Positions 1 through 8,761 are shown, counted from the stretch's first letter. The stretch: DNA of 48,812 nucleotides from Bacillota bacterium (GCA_019113265.1 DXHT01000029.1:1-48812); one strand, 5' to 3'. The notes: a model not told the origin generated them from the letters alone. Program-made: numbers and translations.

Positions 1-528
1 GCGCTCGTAAAGGGCGGACTGCCCGTGGCGGAGATAACGTTCCGCACGGCATGCGCTCCCTATGCGATAAAGCTCGCATGCGAAAAATTCCCCGAAATGC
101 TCGCCGGCGCGGGCACGGTCATAAACGCCGAGCAGTGCGAAAAGGCGATAGAGTGCGGCGCGAAGTTCATAGTTTCCCCCGGTCTGTCCGAGGAAGTTGC
201 CGCGGTCTGCCGCAAGCACGACGTTCCGTACTACCCCGGCATAGTCACCCCGTCGGAGATCATGAAGGCGATCTCGTTGGGGCTTACCGATCTTAAATTT
301 TTCCCCGCATCCAATTACGGCGGACTGAAAACGATAAAGGCGCTCGCTCCCGTGTTCCCGCAGGTGCGTTTCATGCCCACGGGCGGTGTGAGCGAGGAAA
401 ACGTGCTCGAATACCTCGGTTATGAGAGGATATTCGCTGCGGGCGGCAGCTGGATGGTAAAGGGAACGCCCGAGGAAATAGAGGCGAAGACGCGCAGCGC
501 GGTAGCGCTCATCCGCGGCGGCAAGTGA
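1..528 (+). CDS. eda: KDPG/KHG aldolase, 5' end outside window
   Basis: Cleaves 2-keto-3-deoxy-6-phosphogluconate to pyruvate and glyceraldehyde-3-phosphate (class I aldolase, cytoplasm), the last step of the Entner-Doudoroff and uronate pathways. The reading frame is open from base 1, so the N-terminus lies upstream and the first ATG in view (25) is internal. Visible family motifs are EITFRT (the catalytic Glu strand near the N-terminus), KFFPAS with the Schiff-base lysine, and the phosphate-binding PTGGVS. The stop is 27 bp before kdgK, the enzyme that makes its substrate, so the two form an operon. Confidence 0.93.
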   Translation, partial: ALVKGGLPVAEITFRTACAPYAIKLACEKFPEMLAGAGTVINAEQCEKAIECGAKFIVSPGLSEEVAAVCRKHDVPYYPGIVTPSEIMKAISLGLTDLKFFPASNYGGLKTIKALAPVFPQVRFMPTGGVSEENVLEYLGYERIFAAGGSWMVKGTPEEIEAKTRSAVALIRGGK

Positions 529-555
529 GCCAAACGGCTAACGGAGGAAAATAAA

Positions 556-1575
556 ATGAAGGCAATAACTTTCGGCGAACTCATGCTCAGGCTTGCTCCT
601 GAGGGATATTACAGATTCGTCCAGGCGGACAGACTGGGCGCGACCTACGGCGGCGGCGAGGCGAATGTCGCGGTATCGCTCGCCAACTTCGGCACGGACG
701 TCGGTTTCGTGTCCAAACTACCCGAAAACGAAATAGGTCAGGCGGCGGTAAACTCTCTGCGCAGGTTCGGCGTGGACACGTCGGGCATAGCGCGCGGCGG
801 CAACAGAATAGGTATATACTACCTCGAAAAGGGCGCGAGCCAGCGTCCGAGCAAGGTCATATACGACAGAGCGGGCTCGTCGTTCGCAATGTCGGGCAAG
901 GAGGATTACGACTGGGATAAACTCCTCGACGGCGTGACCTGGTTCCACTTCACGGGGATAACCCCCGCGCTCGGCGACAATCTTGCGGACGTGCTTCTCG
1001 ACGTTCTCCCCACCATGAAAAAGCGCGGGATAACGGTGTCGTGCGACCTCAACTACCGCAAAAAGCTGTGGACGCGCGACAAGGCGCGCGAGGTAATGAC
1101 CAAACTCATGCCGTATGTGGACGTTTGCATATCCAACGAAGAGGACGCTTACGACGTGTTCGGCATCAAGGCGGGCGGAACGGACGTTACGAAGGGCAAT
1201 CTCGATAAAGAGAGCTACAAGTCCGTTGCCAAGCAGCTCGCCGACAAGTTCGGCTTCTCATACGTCGCCATAACGCTGAGAACGTCCATATCCGCAAACG
1301 ACAACAAGTGGGCGGGTATGCTGTACGACGGCAAGGAGTACAACCTCTCCAAGGAATACCTCATCCACATCGTCGACCGCGTAGGCGGCGGCGACAGCTT
1401 CGGCGGCGGTCTTATCTATGCGCTCATGCACGGTTACGACAGCAAGAGCGCGATAGAGTTCGCGGTTGCCGCGAGCTGCCTGAAACACTCCGTGGAGGGC
1501 GACTACAACATGGTCACCGTTTCCGAAGTGAACGCCCTTGCGGGCGGCGACGGCAGCGGACGCGTTCAGAGATAA
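556..1575 (+). CDS. kdgK: 2-keto-3-deoxygluconate kinase (PfkB family)
   Basis: Phosphorylates 2-keto-3-deoxygluconate with ATP to KDPG, the substrate of the aldolase encoded just upstream. The protein has 339 residues, a normal length for PfkB sugar kinases. It has the N-terminal sugar-binding signature (YGGGEANVAVSLANFG, about residues 31-46) and the C-terminal catalytic signature DRVGGGDSFGGG, in which the Asp of GGGDS is the expected base. The ATG follows a GGAGG site by 10 bp. A general PfkB sugar kinase is the alternative, but the eda neighbour favours KdgK. Together the genes suggest use of pectin- or uronate-derived sugars. Confidence 0.9.
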   Translation: MKAITFGELMLRLAPEGYYRFVQADRLGATYGGGEANVAVSLANFGTDVGFVSKLPENEIGQAAVNSLRRFGVDTSGIARGGNRIGIYYLEKGASQRPSKVIYDRAGSSFAMSGKEDYDWDKLLDGVTWFHFTGITPALGDNLADVLLDVLPTMKKRGITVSCDLNYRKKLWTRDKAREVMTKLMPYVDVCISNEEDAYDVFGIKAGGTDVTKGNLDKESYKSVAKQLADKFGFSYVAITLRTSISANDNKWAGMLYDGKEYNLSKEYLIHIVDRVGGGDSFGGGLIYALMHGYDSKSAIEFAVAASCLKHSVEGDYNMVTVSEVNALAGGDGSGRVQR

Positions 1576-2243
1576 CTCCGCTTACCCGAAAGAGGGGAGA
1601 GACAGAGCCGCGCGAGCGGCATAAAACTCTGCCCACATAAAAACGCTTCATCATCTCCGGGCCCGCCGTGCGGCGGCAATAGCGCGACATAAGCGCGGCG
1701 GGTTCTCCTTTTTTGCACGGGAAGACCGTATCGTAAGGCAATGCCTGCGGTGCGGTTTTTCCTTGTGCCGAAGAGGCTTTTGAGGGCGCACCGCGCTTTA
1801 CCCGCCCATAGCGGACGCATGAAGTTATCGTTTGTCGCCGCATACCACCATTGCCTGCGACGGGTTTTATTATCGCCGCCCGCGCCTTTTGCAAGTATAC
1901 GCCCGCCCGATTTTGCCGTCGCCGCCCGAAAGCTGCCGTTTGCGCGCATAGCGCTTTTTTGCGGCTATTCGGCGACCGTCGGGCAATACGCGTAAACCGA
2001 TTTTAAGTCCGTATGTTTTTGTCCGATACCGCTACCGCGCCGTAAGTCGTAATTTCTCCGTGCCGCGTAAAACGGGAAGCGATGGGACGTGCTTATCCCG
2101 CAAGGCAACGCCGTGCGCGCTACCGCGTCTGCGCTTTTTATGCCTGCGCCGCGTCTGAATGTATGTCCGCTTTTGCCGCAAGGCATTGCCGCGCTTTTAC
2201 TTTGAAAGCGTTTTACTTAAAAAGGCGGGTAGGGGCAAACGAA
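1576..2243. other. long intergenic region without a convincing gene
   Basis: About 670 bp between kdgK and the terminator of the convergent GH2 gene. Short open frames exist on both strands, but none has a Shine-Dalgarno site or a recognisable protein. Apart from one terminator-like hairpin near 1662-1714 I see nothing functional. It may be decayed coding DNA. Confidence 0.5.
1662..1714 (+). terminator. candidate terminator of eda-kdgK
   Basis: CCCGCCG (1662-1668) can pair with CGGCGGG (1696-1702), followed by TTCTCCTTTTTT. The loop is long and contains competing pairings, so this is only a moderate call. Confidence 0.4.
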
Positions 2244-2279
2244 AGCCCCGCGCTTCGGGGTCTGCCGAAGCGCGGGGCT
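2244..2279 (-). terminator. terminator of the GH2 gene, possibly bidirectional
   Basis: Perfect 15-bp stem (2244-2258 with 2265-2279) and a 6-base loop. It is followed by TTCGTTT on the minus strand and CTCGTTTT on the plus strand. It lies about 55 bp beyond the stop of the minus-strand glycosidase. Confidence 0.85.
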
Positions 2280-2334
2280 CTCGTTTTAGGGTTACGACTT
2301 CTATGGAGGTATAAGCCGTTTCACAGTCCGTTTA

Positions 2335-4248
2335 TCACTTCTCCCAGCTTGCGTTCACGCTCTTGCCGTGCATTCTGTAAGCGGGATCGGGGGAGCTCAC
2401 TTTACGGATGACGGAAGTATCCGTAAGCTCTCCGCATTTAGCTTCGAGTTTGTTCTCCTCTTCGAGGGGAACGACGAACTCGAATTTATACTTGCCGCTG
2501 ACCTTGCCGACGAGCTTTCCGTTATTGTACAGCTCCACGGCGGTAGCGGTGGAGGAATACACCTTGACGTTCGCGGCACTTCCGCAACGGTTTACGAAAC
2601 GCTTTCCGCAGAGGTGTATGAAAGGCTCCTTTGACCAGTGCGCCTTATAGAGATAGAACGCGTCCTTTTTGGTCTTGCGGTCGAAGGTGACGAGTCCCTT
2701 GTGATTCATTCCGGGTTCGCCGCCCTGATTGCGCGCGTCTGCGGCAAAGTCGAACATATTCCACAGGTGAGTTGCCCAAAGGTAAGGGCGCGCCTCTATG
2801 ATGTCGAGGTACTTTTCGTGGAAAATGCACTGGAATTCCTCGGTATTGTCCATTCTGCGCGGCTTTTCGCTGTGCAGGTTGGGCATCGCTTCCGCGCCGT
2901 ATTCGGACAGTCCGAGCGGAGTGTTCGGGTGCGCCTTGCGGAATCTGTCCAGCTTGACTCCCGCGAGCTTGAAGAAGGGGAGATACCAGCCGTGGTAGAG
3001 GTTATAGGACACGACGTCCGTCACATAGTTGAGTTTGTTGCGCACGCGGGTGACGATGTAGTCCGCAATGACGGTCTTTCTCGTCGGGTCATAGGAGTGG
3101 CAGAACTCGTTGAGCTTTTTGTGGCAGTCCAGTCTGTCGGGACCCGCGCCGTTTATCGTTATTTCGTTTGAAAGTCCCCAGACGACTATGGACGGGTGAT
3201 TGTACTGCTGAGTGATGAGTTCTTTCATCTGACTCATCGCGTTGGGGCTCGCGCCGTCCATGTGGCGGGATATGTACGGTATTTCCGCCCAGACGACCAT
3301 GCCCGCTTTGTCGCAGAGGTCATAGAAGTAATCGTCGTGCTGATAGTGGGCGAGACGTATGGTAGTCGCGCCGACGTCGCAGATGAGAGCCATATCCTCT
3401 TCGTGCATTTCGCGGGTGAGCGCGTTGCCTATGCGCGGTCTGTCCTGATGACGGCACACGCCGCGCAGCGGATACGGCTTGCCGTTTAAGATGAAGCCCT
3501 TGTCGGGATCTATCTCGAACGAGCGGAAACCTATGTTTGCGGAAACCTCGTCCACGACCTTGCCGCCGACGGAAAGCTCCGCTTTTACCGTATACATATA
3601 CGGATCTATGCGGCCGTTCCAGAGCCTGACGCCTGTTACCGTAAGCTCTTCGCCGTTCGCGCCGCTTGCCACGACCTTGCCGCCGTCGTCATAAACGGTC
3701 ACTTTAACGTCGCCCTTTCCCGTGACGAACGCCTCCGTCGTCACTTTTCCGTCCTTGCCGCTCACGACGGGGGTGACCTTTATGCCGGGGCCGCCGAACC
3801 AGTCGAGATCGAAGTGATTCTTGTTTACGACGATGAGGGAAACGTCGCGGTAAATACCGCCGTAGAATGTAAAGTCCGCTTTCTGAGGATACACCGTCTC
3901 GTTCTTGCGGTTATCGGCGAGAACGACGAGCTCGTTGTCCTCCTTCATCAGATCGGTAACGCGCACGCGGAACTTGGAGTAGCCGCCGTGATGCTCGCAC
4001 ACTTTCTTGCCGTTAAAGGACACCGTGCAGGAGGAGTTTACGCCCTTGAATTCGAGGTATGCGTCGTCCTCGTCCGTCATGATGTCGGGACGCGCCACTT
4101 TGCGCGCATAAGAGCAGACAAGACGCTTATAGTCGTTGCCGCCGTCCTGCCCGTCGATGCCGTTCCAGGTATGGGGCACGTCCACCTGTGACGAAACGCC
4201 CTCCTTGGTAAATGTCCAGCCTTTGTTTAGATTGATAAAAGTTCTCAT
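2335..4248 (-). CDS. GH2 family beta-galactosidase-type glycoside hydrolase
   Basis: Retaining exo-glycosidase of family GH2, most like beta-galactosidases, probably cytoplasmic because no signal peptide is seen. 637 residues from the ATG at 4248, which has an AGGGGA site 6 bp ahead; an upstream in-frame ATG (4344) lies before the promoter and is rejected. Domain order is a jelly-roll sugar-binding domain (about 1-145), an Ig-like domain (about 150-245) and a TIM barrel. The barrel has the GVCRHQD motif, the acid/base Glu362 in WGLSNE and the nucleophile Glu449 in GLSEYGAE. It is shorter than E. coli LacZ because it lacks the last domains. It is transcribed alone from its own promoter. Beta-glucuronidase is an alternative. 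Confidence 0.9.
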   Translation of the reverse strand: MRTFINLNKGWTFTKEGVSSQVDVPHTWNGIDGQDGGNDYKRLVCSYARKVARPDIMTDEDDAYLEFKGVNSSCTVSFNGKKVCEHHGGYSKFRVRVTDLMKEDNELVVLADNRKNETVYPQKADFTFYGGIYRDVSLIVVNKNHFDLDWFGGPGIKVTPVVSGKDGKVTTEAFVTGKGDVKVTVYDDGGKVVASGANGEELTVTGVRLWNGRIDPYMYTVKAELSVGGKVVDEVSANIGFRSFEIDPDKGFILNGKPYPLRGVCRHQDRPRIGNALTREMHEEDMALICDVGATTIRLAHYQHDDYFYDLCDKAGMVVWAEIPYISRHMDGASPNAMSQMKELITQQYNHPSIVVWGLSNEITINGAGPDRLDCHKKLNEFCHSYDPTRKTVIADYIVTRVRNKLNYVTDVVSYNLYHGWYLPFFKLAGVKLDRFRKAHPNTPLGLSEYGAEAMPNLHSEKPRRMDNTEEFQCIFHEKYLDIIEARPYLWATHLWNMFDFAADARNQGGEPGMNHKGLVTFDRKTKKDAFYLYKAHWSKEPFIHLCGKRFVNRCGSAANVKVYSSTATAVELYNNGKLVGKVSGKYKFEFVVPLEEENKLEAKCGELTDTSVIRKVSSPDPAYRMHGKSVNASWEK

Positions 4249-4276
4249 TTCGATCCCCTTTTTTGCTTTTTTATAT

Positions 4277-4305
4277 ATTATAGCACGTTTTTTCGCCGCA
4301 ATCAA
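4277..4305 (-). promoter_or_regulatory. promoter of the GH2 gene
   Basis: On the minus strand: TTGATT (4305-4300), a 17-bp spacer, TATAAT (4282-4277), then the AGGGGA site and the ATG at 4248. Confidence 0.8.
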
Positions 4306-4555
4306 TTGCATTTTTTGATGAAAATCTTTGCAATTTTTACACAAACGCGCCTTAATGCGCGAAACAGCCGCGTTGTCGGAAAGCGGGATATGCTCTAATC
4401 TAAAAAAGGTGCGCGCTCTGCGGCGAAAAAAATAAAGCGCGATGGCGATACATATTTAATATACTTTTAAGTAAACGGCTTTATCATAACTCATGTAAAG
4501 CGGTTGCGAGAGCGATCGGTTTACCGTAAATCAGCCGTATCATCCATCCTCAAGG
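4306..4555. other. intergenic region ahead of an orphan terminator
   Basis: Between the divergent GH2 promoter and the terminator at 4556. No ORF with a ribosome binding site is seen. A TATACT (4460-4465) without a good -35 is the only promoter-like element on the plus strand. It may encode a small RNA ending at the terminator; see findings. Confidence 0.35.
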
Positions 4556-4601
4556 GGGTCCTGCGTTAAAGTGTCCGAAAGGCCTGCAGGACTCTTTTTT
4601 T
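4556..4601 (+). terminator. orphan intrinsic terminator
   Basis: GGGTCCTGC (4556-4564) pairs with GCAGGACTC (4586-4594, one G-U), followed by a T run. No protein gene precedes it on this strand, and the promoter of the next gene lies downstream of it. Confidence 0.75.
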
Positions 4602-4604
4602 CAT

Positions 4605-4628
4605 TTTAACGGCAGTTTAATTTAACGG
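4605..4628 (+). repeat. direct repeat, candidate response-regulator operator
   Basis: TTTAACGG occurs at 4605-4612 and again at 4621-4628 (16-bp period), just upstream of the -35 box of the two-component operon. OmpR-family regulators commonly bind direct repeats in this position, so autoregulation is a reasonable inference. Confidence 0.35.
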
Positions 4629-4640
4629 GACTATATTGAG

Positions 4641-4669
4641 TTTACAAAACGATAAAAGAGTGATATAAT
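4641..4669 (+). promoter_or_regulatory. promoter of the two-component/cysK operon
   Basis: TTTACA (4641-4646), a 17-bp spacer and TATAAT (4664-4669). The ATG of the response regulator follows at 4688 after an AAGGAG site. Confidence 0.88.
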
Positions 4670-4687
4670 CGTTTAAGGAGAATAACG

Positions 4688-5371
4688 ATGAGAGTATTGA
4701 TAGTCGAAGATTCGGTAAGCCTTACCGACGCGCTCGAAAGCGTGCTCAAAAGGGAAAAGTTCACCGTGGAAGTCGCGCACGACGGGGAAGAGGGCGTCGC
4801 GTATGCCGAAACGGGCGTGTACGACGTTATCCTTATGGACGTTATGATGCCCGTAAAAAGCGGCATAGAGGCGACGCGCGAACTGCGTGCGAAAAAAGTG
4901 AATACGCCCATAATAATGCTGACCGCGCTAAGTGAAGAGAGCGACAAGATCGCGGGACTCGACTGCGGAGCGGACGACTATATCACAAAGCCTTTCTCCA
5001 TGTCCGAACTGCTTGCGCGTATCCGCGCGGTCACCCGCCGCAAAGGGGACATAATCCCCGAAGACGGACTGAGTTACGGCGGCGTGACGCTCAACCTGTA
5101 TACCTACATGCTGTCGTCGGGCGAAAAGCAGATAAAACTCAGCAAGAAAGAGGCGGAGATAGTGCGATACTTTTTTGAAAAGCCCTCTTTTGTCGCTCAG
5201 CGCGACCAGCTCATAAGCAAGGTGTGGGGCTTTGACAGCGAGTTCGAGTCCAACAACCTCGAAGTGTTCATATCCTTCCTCCGCAAAAAGTTGCGTTTTC
5301 TCGACGCGCGTTTTACGATAGTGCCTGTGCGCGGAGTGGGTTACAGGCTCAGCGATCCCAAGGAGGGGTAA
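4688..5371 (+). CDS. OmpR/PhoB-family response regulator
   Basis: DNA-binding response regulator of 227 residues. The receiver domain (about 1-118) has the acidic pocket Glu7/Asp8, the phosphoacceptor Asp51 in ILMDVMMP and the conserved Lys in YITKPFS. A winged-helix domain (about 130-225) follows, ending in the usual RGVGYRL hairpin. It is the first gene of an operon with its histidine kinase (6-bp gap) and cysK. Candidate operator repeats lie above its promoter. The signal and regulon cannot be deduced; the cysK linkage hints at sulfur or redox status, which is inference only. Confidence 0.93.
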   Translation: MRVLIVEDSVSLTDALESVLKREKFTVEVAHDGEEGVAYAETGVYDVILMDVMMPVKSGIEATRELRAKKVNTPIIMLTALSEESDKIAGLDCGADDYITKPFSMSELLARIRAVTRRKGDIIPEDGLSYGGVTLNLYTYMLSSGEKQIKLSKKEAEIVRYFFEKPSFVAQRDQLISKVWGFDSEFESNNLEVFISFLRKKLRFLDARFTIVPVRGVGYRLSDPKEG

Positions 5372-5377
5372 AGCGCA

Positions 5378-6721
5378 TTGCGTGGAATGAGGACGGATAC
5401 ACAAAAAAGAAACGGCGAGAAGCGGCTGTCGCCCGCGGCGAAACTCTTCCGCAAAATGCAGACGCGATTCACCGTACTCGTCGCCGTTATCTGCTTTGTG
5501 CTCGTATCGGTCTCTTTCGTTGCGATGTCCGTAATAAACACCATAGTCATGGACTCGTCCGTAAGAAGTCTCATGACGGAAGCGATGCGCTTTGCCGAGG
5601 AGATATACTTTGACAATAGCGTTACCGACGGCGCGCCCTCAAACGGTCAGGGCGATCAGCAGACGACGAACGGTCCCCGTCCCGACTGCCTCGTTGTTAT
5701 AGAGCATAACGGCGATTACGAGCTTATAGGATCCCTCGGCAGCGAAATAACGCTTACCGCGGGCGATATAACATACCTTATGGCGACGGCTATGGGCGGT
5801 GCGGATTCGACGCGCCTGGGAGACCTTCGCGTGCGCATAGCCGTGGACGTGGACACGGGCGCGCGCGGTTACAGCTTATACGCCTTTTACGATTTTACGG
5901 ACAGATATTCCATATACGTATCGCAGACGCTGGGCATGATGTTCTCGTTCATCGGTCTTGCGTGTATACTCACGCTGTTCTCGTATATGATGTCGGGAGT
6001 CATGCTCTCTCCCGCGCGCGACGCGCTCGTGCGGCAGAAAGAGCTTGTCGCCAACGCGAGCCACGAGCTTAAAACGCCCGTCACCATAATAAACGCCAAT
6101 CTTGACGTCATAAAGAACGCTCCCGCAGGCGCGGACAACGACAAGTGGATAGCCAATATAGAGGCGCAGACAAAGCGCATGAACAGCCTTATAATCGAAA
6201 TGCTGGAAATGAGCAGTTTCGAGTCGAGCGCGTACAACGCGGAGATAAAGGAGTTCGATCTCGGCGAGATGACGGAGGGCTACTGCTTGTCGTTTGAGGC
6301 GACGTGCTACGAAAAGGGCATAAGCATGTCCTACGAGAGCGAGGGCGGTACCGTCGTGCGGTCGGACGAAAAGGGCTGGTCCAAACTCATTTCCATTCTC
6401 CTCGACAACGCGGTGAAATACTCCCCGCAGAACGGCAGAATAGAGGTGAGGATAGTCCGCAAAAAAAAGCACGTCTACCTTTACGTCGCAAACGACGGCG
6501 AGATCCCGCGCGACAGACTGGATAAGATATTCGACAGATTTTACAAGGCGGGAGAAAATTCAAACAGTTTCGGACTGGGGCTTGCGATGGCAAAGGTCAT
6601 AACCGCAGGCATGAACGGCAGCATAAGTTGCTCAAGCTCGGACGGGCGCACCGTATTTACCGTATGCGTGCCGATAAGAGAGATAAGGGAACAGGGCAAG
6701 GAAAACAAGGAAAGGGAGTAG
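5378..6721 (+). CDS. membrane sensor histidine kinase
   Basis: Partner kinase of the response regulator just upstream; 447 residues if translation starts at the TTG at 5378, which is 11 bp from an AGGAGG site. ATG 5387 is the alternative but is 20 bp from that site. Topology: a basic cytoplasmic tail, TM1 (about 31-54), an extracytoplasmic sensor domain of about 130 residues, TM2 (about 184-207), a dimerisation/phosphoacceptor domain with His229 in NASHELKTP, and a HATPase domain with N box (LLDNAVKYSP) and G box (GLGLAMAK). The sensor domain matches nothing I recognise. Confidence 0.92.
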   Translation: MRGMRTDTQKRNGEKRLSPAAKLFRKMQTRFTVLVAVICFVLVSVSFVAMSVINTIVMDSSVRSLMTEAMRFAEEIYFDNSVTDGAPSNGQGDQQTTNGPRPDCLVVIEHNGDYELIGSLGSEITLTAGDITYLMATAMGGADSTRLGDLRVRIAVDVDTGARGYSLYAFYDFTDRYSIYVSQTLGMMFSFIGLACILTLFSYMMSGVMLSPARDALVRQKELVANASHELKTPVTIINANLDVIKNAPAGADNDKWIANIEAQTKRMNSLIIEMLEMSSFESSAYNAEIKEFDLGEMTEGYCLSFEATCYEKGISMSYESEGGTVVRSDEKGWSKLISILLDNAVKYSPQNGRIEVRIVRKKKHVYLYVANDGEIPRDRLDKIFDRFYKAGENSNSFGLGLAMAKVITAGMNGSISCSSSDGRTVFTVCVPIREIREQGKENKERE

Positions 6722-6724
6722 TAT

Positions 6725-7654
6725 ATGAAGGACGGAATTTACGGCAGCATAAGCGAACTTATAGGCGGCACGCCTTTGCTCGAACTTGGCGGATACGCCG
6801 GGAAGATCGGAGCGTGCGCCCGCATACTCGTCAAGCTCGAAAACCGCAACCCCGCAGGCAGTATAAAGGACCGCGTCGCGCTCAATATGCTTAACGAAGC
6901 GGAGCGTAGCGGCAGGATAGGCAAAAATACCGTCATCATAGAGCCTACGAGCGGCAACACGGGCATAGGGCTTGCCGCGCTTTGCGCCGTTCGCGGCTAC
7001 CGACTGATAATAGTCATGCCCGACAGCATGAGCATGGAACGCCGCAAACTGATGACTGCTTACGGCGCGGAGCTTATCCTCACTCCCGGCGCGCTCGGCA
7101 TGGCGGGAGCGGTGCGCGAGGCGGAGCGTATCGCCTCCGAAAACAAGGACAGCTTTATAGCGGGTCAGTTCGTCAATCCCGCCAATCCCGCCGCCCACTA
7201 TAAGACGACGGGTCCCGAGATATATTCCGCCGTGGGAGACGGGCTCGGTGCGTTCGTTGCGGGAGCGGGCACGGGCGGCACGGTCACGGGCGTGGGCAGA
7301 TACATGAAAGAGCATTGCCCGTCCGCCCTGATAGTCGCGGCAGAACCCGCCGAAAGCGCGGTGCTTTCGGGCGGCAAAGCGGGCGCGCACGGCATACAGG
7401 GCATAGGCGCGGGATTCGTTCCGGAAGTCTACGACGCGTCCGTCGTGGACGAAGTGCTGACCGTTCCCACTGAGGTCGCCGCGGAAACGGCGCGCACGGT
7501 AGCTCGCACGGACGGACTTCTCGCGGGTTTCAGCGGCGGCTGCAACATATATGCGGCGGGTCTTATCGCGCGCCGCCCCTCGCTTGCGGGCAAGTGCGTC
7601 GTTACGGTCCTTCCCGACAGCGGAGATCGCTATCTGTCCACCGACCTGTTCTGA
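6725..7654 (+). CDS. cysK: cysteine synthase A (O-acetylserine sulfhydrylase)
   Basis: PLP enzyme making cysteine from O-acetylserine and sulfide in the cytoplasm. 309 residues, full length. It has the PLP lysine Lys48 in NPAGSIKDR, the substrate loop TSGNTG (75-80), the phosphate-binding GTGGT and the C-terminal LPDSGDRYLST typical of CysK. The ATG is 3 bp after the stop of the histidine kinase, so it is co-transcribed with the two-component system, an uncommon partnership. The hairpin at 7936 is the first plausible terminator downstream. Confidence 0.94.
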   Translation: MKDGIYGSISELIGGTPLLELGGYAGKIGACARILVKLENRNPAGSIKDRVALNMLNEAERSGRIGKNTVIIEPTSGNTGIGLAALCAVRGYRLIIVMPDSMSMERRKLMTAYGAELILTPGALGMAGAVREAERIASENKDSFIAGQFVNPANPAAHYKTTGPEIYSAVGDGLGAFVAGAGTGGTVTGVGRYMKEHCPSALIVAAEPAESAVLSGGKAGAHGIQGIGAGFVPEVYDASVVDEVLTVPTEVAAETARTVARTDGLLAGFSGGCNIYAAGLIARRPSLAGKCVVTVLPDSGDRYLSTDLF

Positions 7655-7816
7655 CGGTCGGATAAAAGCCGCGGTTGCGTTTGTGCGCTTAGCGAAAAAA
7701 GGCGATCGGGCGGCTTGCAGCAGCGGGATTTTCAAGCAAAAGCCGCATGAGTCTTTCGCGGCGACTTTGGCGCGAGTGTAATCTAAGAGTCGCATGGCGC
7801 GGTATGTCGAAACGGT

Positions 7817-7941
7817 GCGGCGAGATGTAAAGTACAAAGCGGAGAGAAGTGTAAAATAAACAGCGCGCGAGTTGTAAAGAAAAAGCGGCGCGAACGGCAA
7901 AATTAAACTGCGCGCGAACGGCAAAGTAAAACAGCGGGCGG
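7817..7941 (+). repeat. degenerate tandem repeat, unit 22-25 bp, five copies
   Basis: Five successive units, each beginning GCG(G/C)GCGA or similar and continuing into a GTAAA or GCAAA plus A-rich stretch. They start near 7817, 7839, 7863, 7885 and 7910. Copies have drifted, so exact borders are approximate. Confidence 0.6.
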
Positions 7942-7966
7942 CGAAAGGTCTATCCTTCCGCCGCCC
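7936..7966 (+). terminator. candidate terminator of the cysK operon
   Basis: GGGCGGCGAAAGG (7936-7948) pairs with CCTTCCGCCGCCC (7954-7966) with one mismatch and a 5-base loop, followed by TTATTCCGTTT. It is about 280 bp beyond cysK and could serve both strands. Confidence 0.6.
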
Positions 7967-8062
7967 TTATTCCGTTTCCGCTCACGGATTGTTGCCGCCC
8001 TTATTCCGTTTTCGCTCGCGGATTGTTGCCGCCCTTTTACGTATTCTCGTTCACGGACTTTT
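7960..8062 (+). repeat. tandem repeat, unit 34 bp, three copies
   Basis: Copies at 7960-7993, 7994-8027 and 8028-8062. The first two differ at two positions; the third is more diverged and 35 bp long. Each copy begins GCCGCCCTT and ends in GGATTGTT or GGACTTTT. Confidence 0.8.
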
Positions 8063-8204
8063 GCCCTTTTCCGTATCCACGGTATGTTCGTTTTCCGTCA
8101 GGTTTGTGCATGGACGCCGCATTCGCGCCCGCAATGCTCGTTTTCGCGCTCGTTTTTTTGCCGCGCTCGCTTTTTTAAGTCGGACCGCATATAGCCGCCG
8201 CGCA

Positions 8205-8756
8205 TCAAAGCTCCTCTATGTCGGCAAGCAGACTGCCGTCGAAAGCGAATACGAACCCTTCCGCCCGCCCCTCGGACGGCGCGAGAAAGTGCGTCGCGCG
8301 GATGTCCGAATAAGGGTTGGGCGCAATGTCGGAGTAGGGGGAGAAAAAGTCGGCGAGAGCCTCGTCCGTGACCGACTCGCTCAGCTCCTTTGTCATCATG
8401 CCGCGCGCCAAGCCGACGTCGCCCGATTTTACCGCGCGGAAAAACCTCTCCGCCGGGTCAGTAGGCGGATGAGTGACGGGCGTGCGCGGTGAGTAGACAT
8501 AGTTGTGCCTTTCGTCGAAAGTTATTATGTATCTGTCCGCTCCCGCTTCGAATGAGCGCGCGAGCTCCGCATTGCTCGCCACTTTCCCGCCTATCAGCCG
8601 CACGGTATAGGGGAGAAGCATGGCGCGTAAAGGAAGAAGCGTTATGTACAGCGGAGAGGCTGACGGATAGGACAGCGCGGCGGGACGTTCGTTGAATGCG
8701 CCGTTTATAAGAGTCACGCACTCGAAATGCGGAACGAAAGCGTACATTATTCTCAT
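8205..8756 (-). CDS. conserved-looking protein of unknown function
   Basis: 183 residues, soluble, no signal peptide or membrane segment. I recognise no domain. The N-terminal part (about 1-70) is rich in hydrophobic strands. The C-terminal part (about 80-183) looks like a small alpha/beta domain of the kind seen in NTF2-like or DUF-type proteins, which is a guess. Two starts are possible, ATG 8756 and ATG 8747. A TATAAT ends only 5 bases before the first ATG, so the message may be leaderless. It is divergent to the ribosomal superoperon and bracketed by tandem-repeat tracts. Confidence 0.75.
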   Translation of the reverse strand: MRIMYAFVPHFECVTLINGAFNERPAALSYPSASPLYITLLPLRAMLLPYTVRLIGGKVASNAELARSFEAGADRYIITFDERHNYVYSPRTPVTHPPTDPAERFFRAVKSGDVGLARGMMTKELSESVTDEALADFFSPYSDIAPNPYSDIRATHFLAPSEGRAEGFVFAFDGSLLADIEEL

Positions 8757-8761
8757 ATCGT

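Larger units (their letters stand above)
7655..8204. other. repeat-rich intergenic region
   Basis: 550 bp between cysK and the convergent small gene. It holds a degenerate 22-25-bp tandem array, a strong hairpin and a 34-bp tandem array, each listed separately. No convincing gene is present. Confidence 0.6.

Noticed and set aside
1741-1995. Small plus-strand ORF after kdgK
   Set aside because: No Shine-Dalgarno site, an arginine/proline/alanine-biased composition typical of random GC-rich frames, and no recognisable domain.
4540-4601. T-box or metabolite riboswitch before the two-component operon
   Set aside because: No T-box sequence or known aptamer core, and the operon promoter lies downstream of the terminator, so it cannot attenuate that operon.
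7960-8062. CRISPR array
   Set aside because: Units abut without unique spacers, copies are only three and not palindromic, and no cas genes are near.
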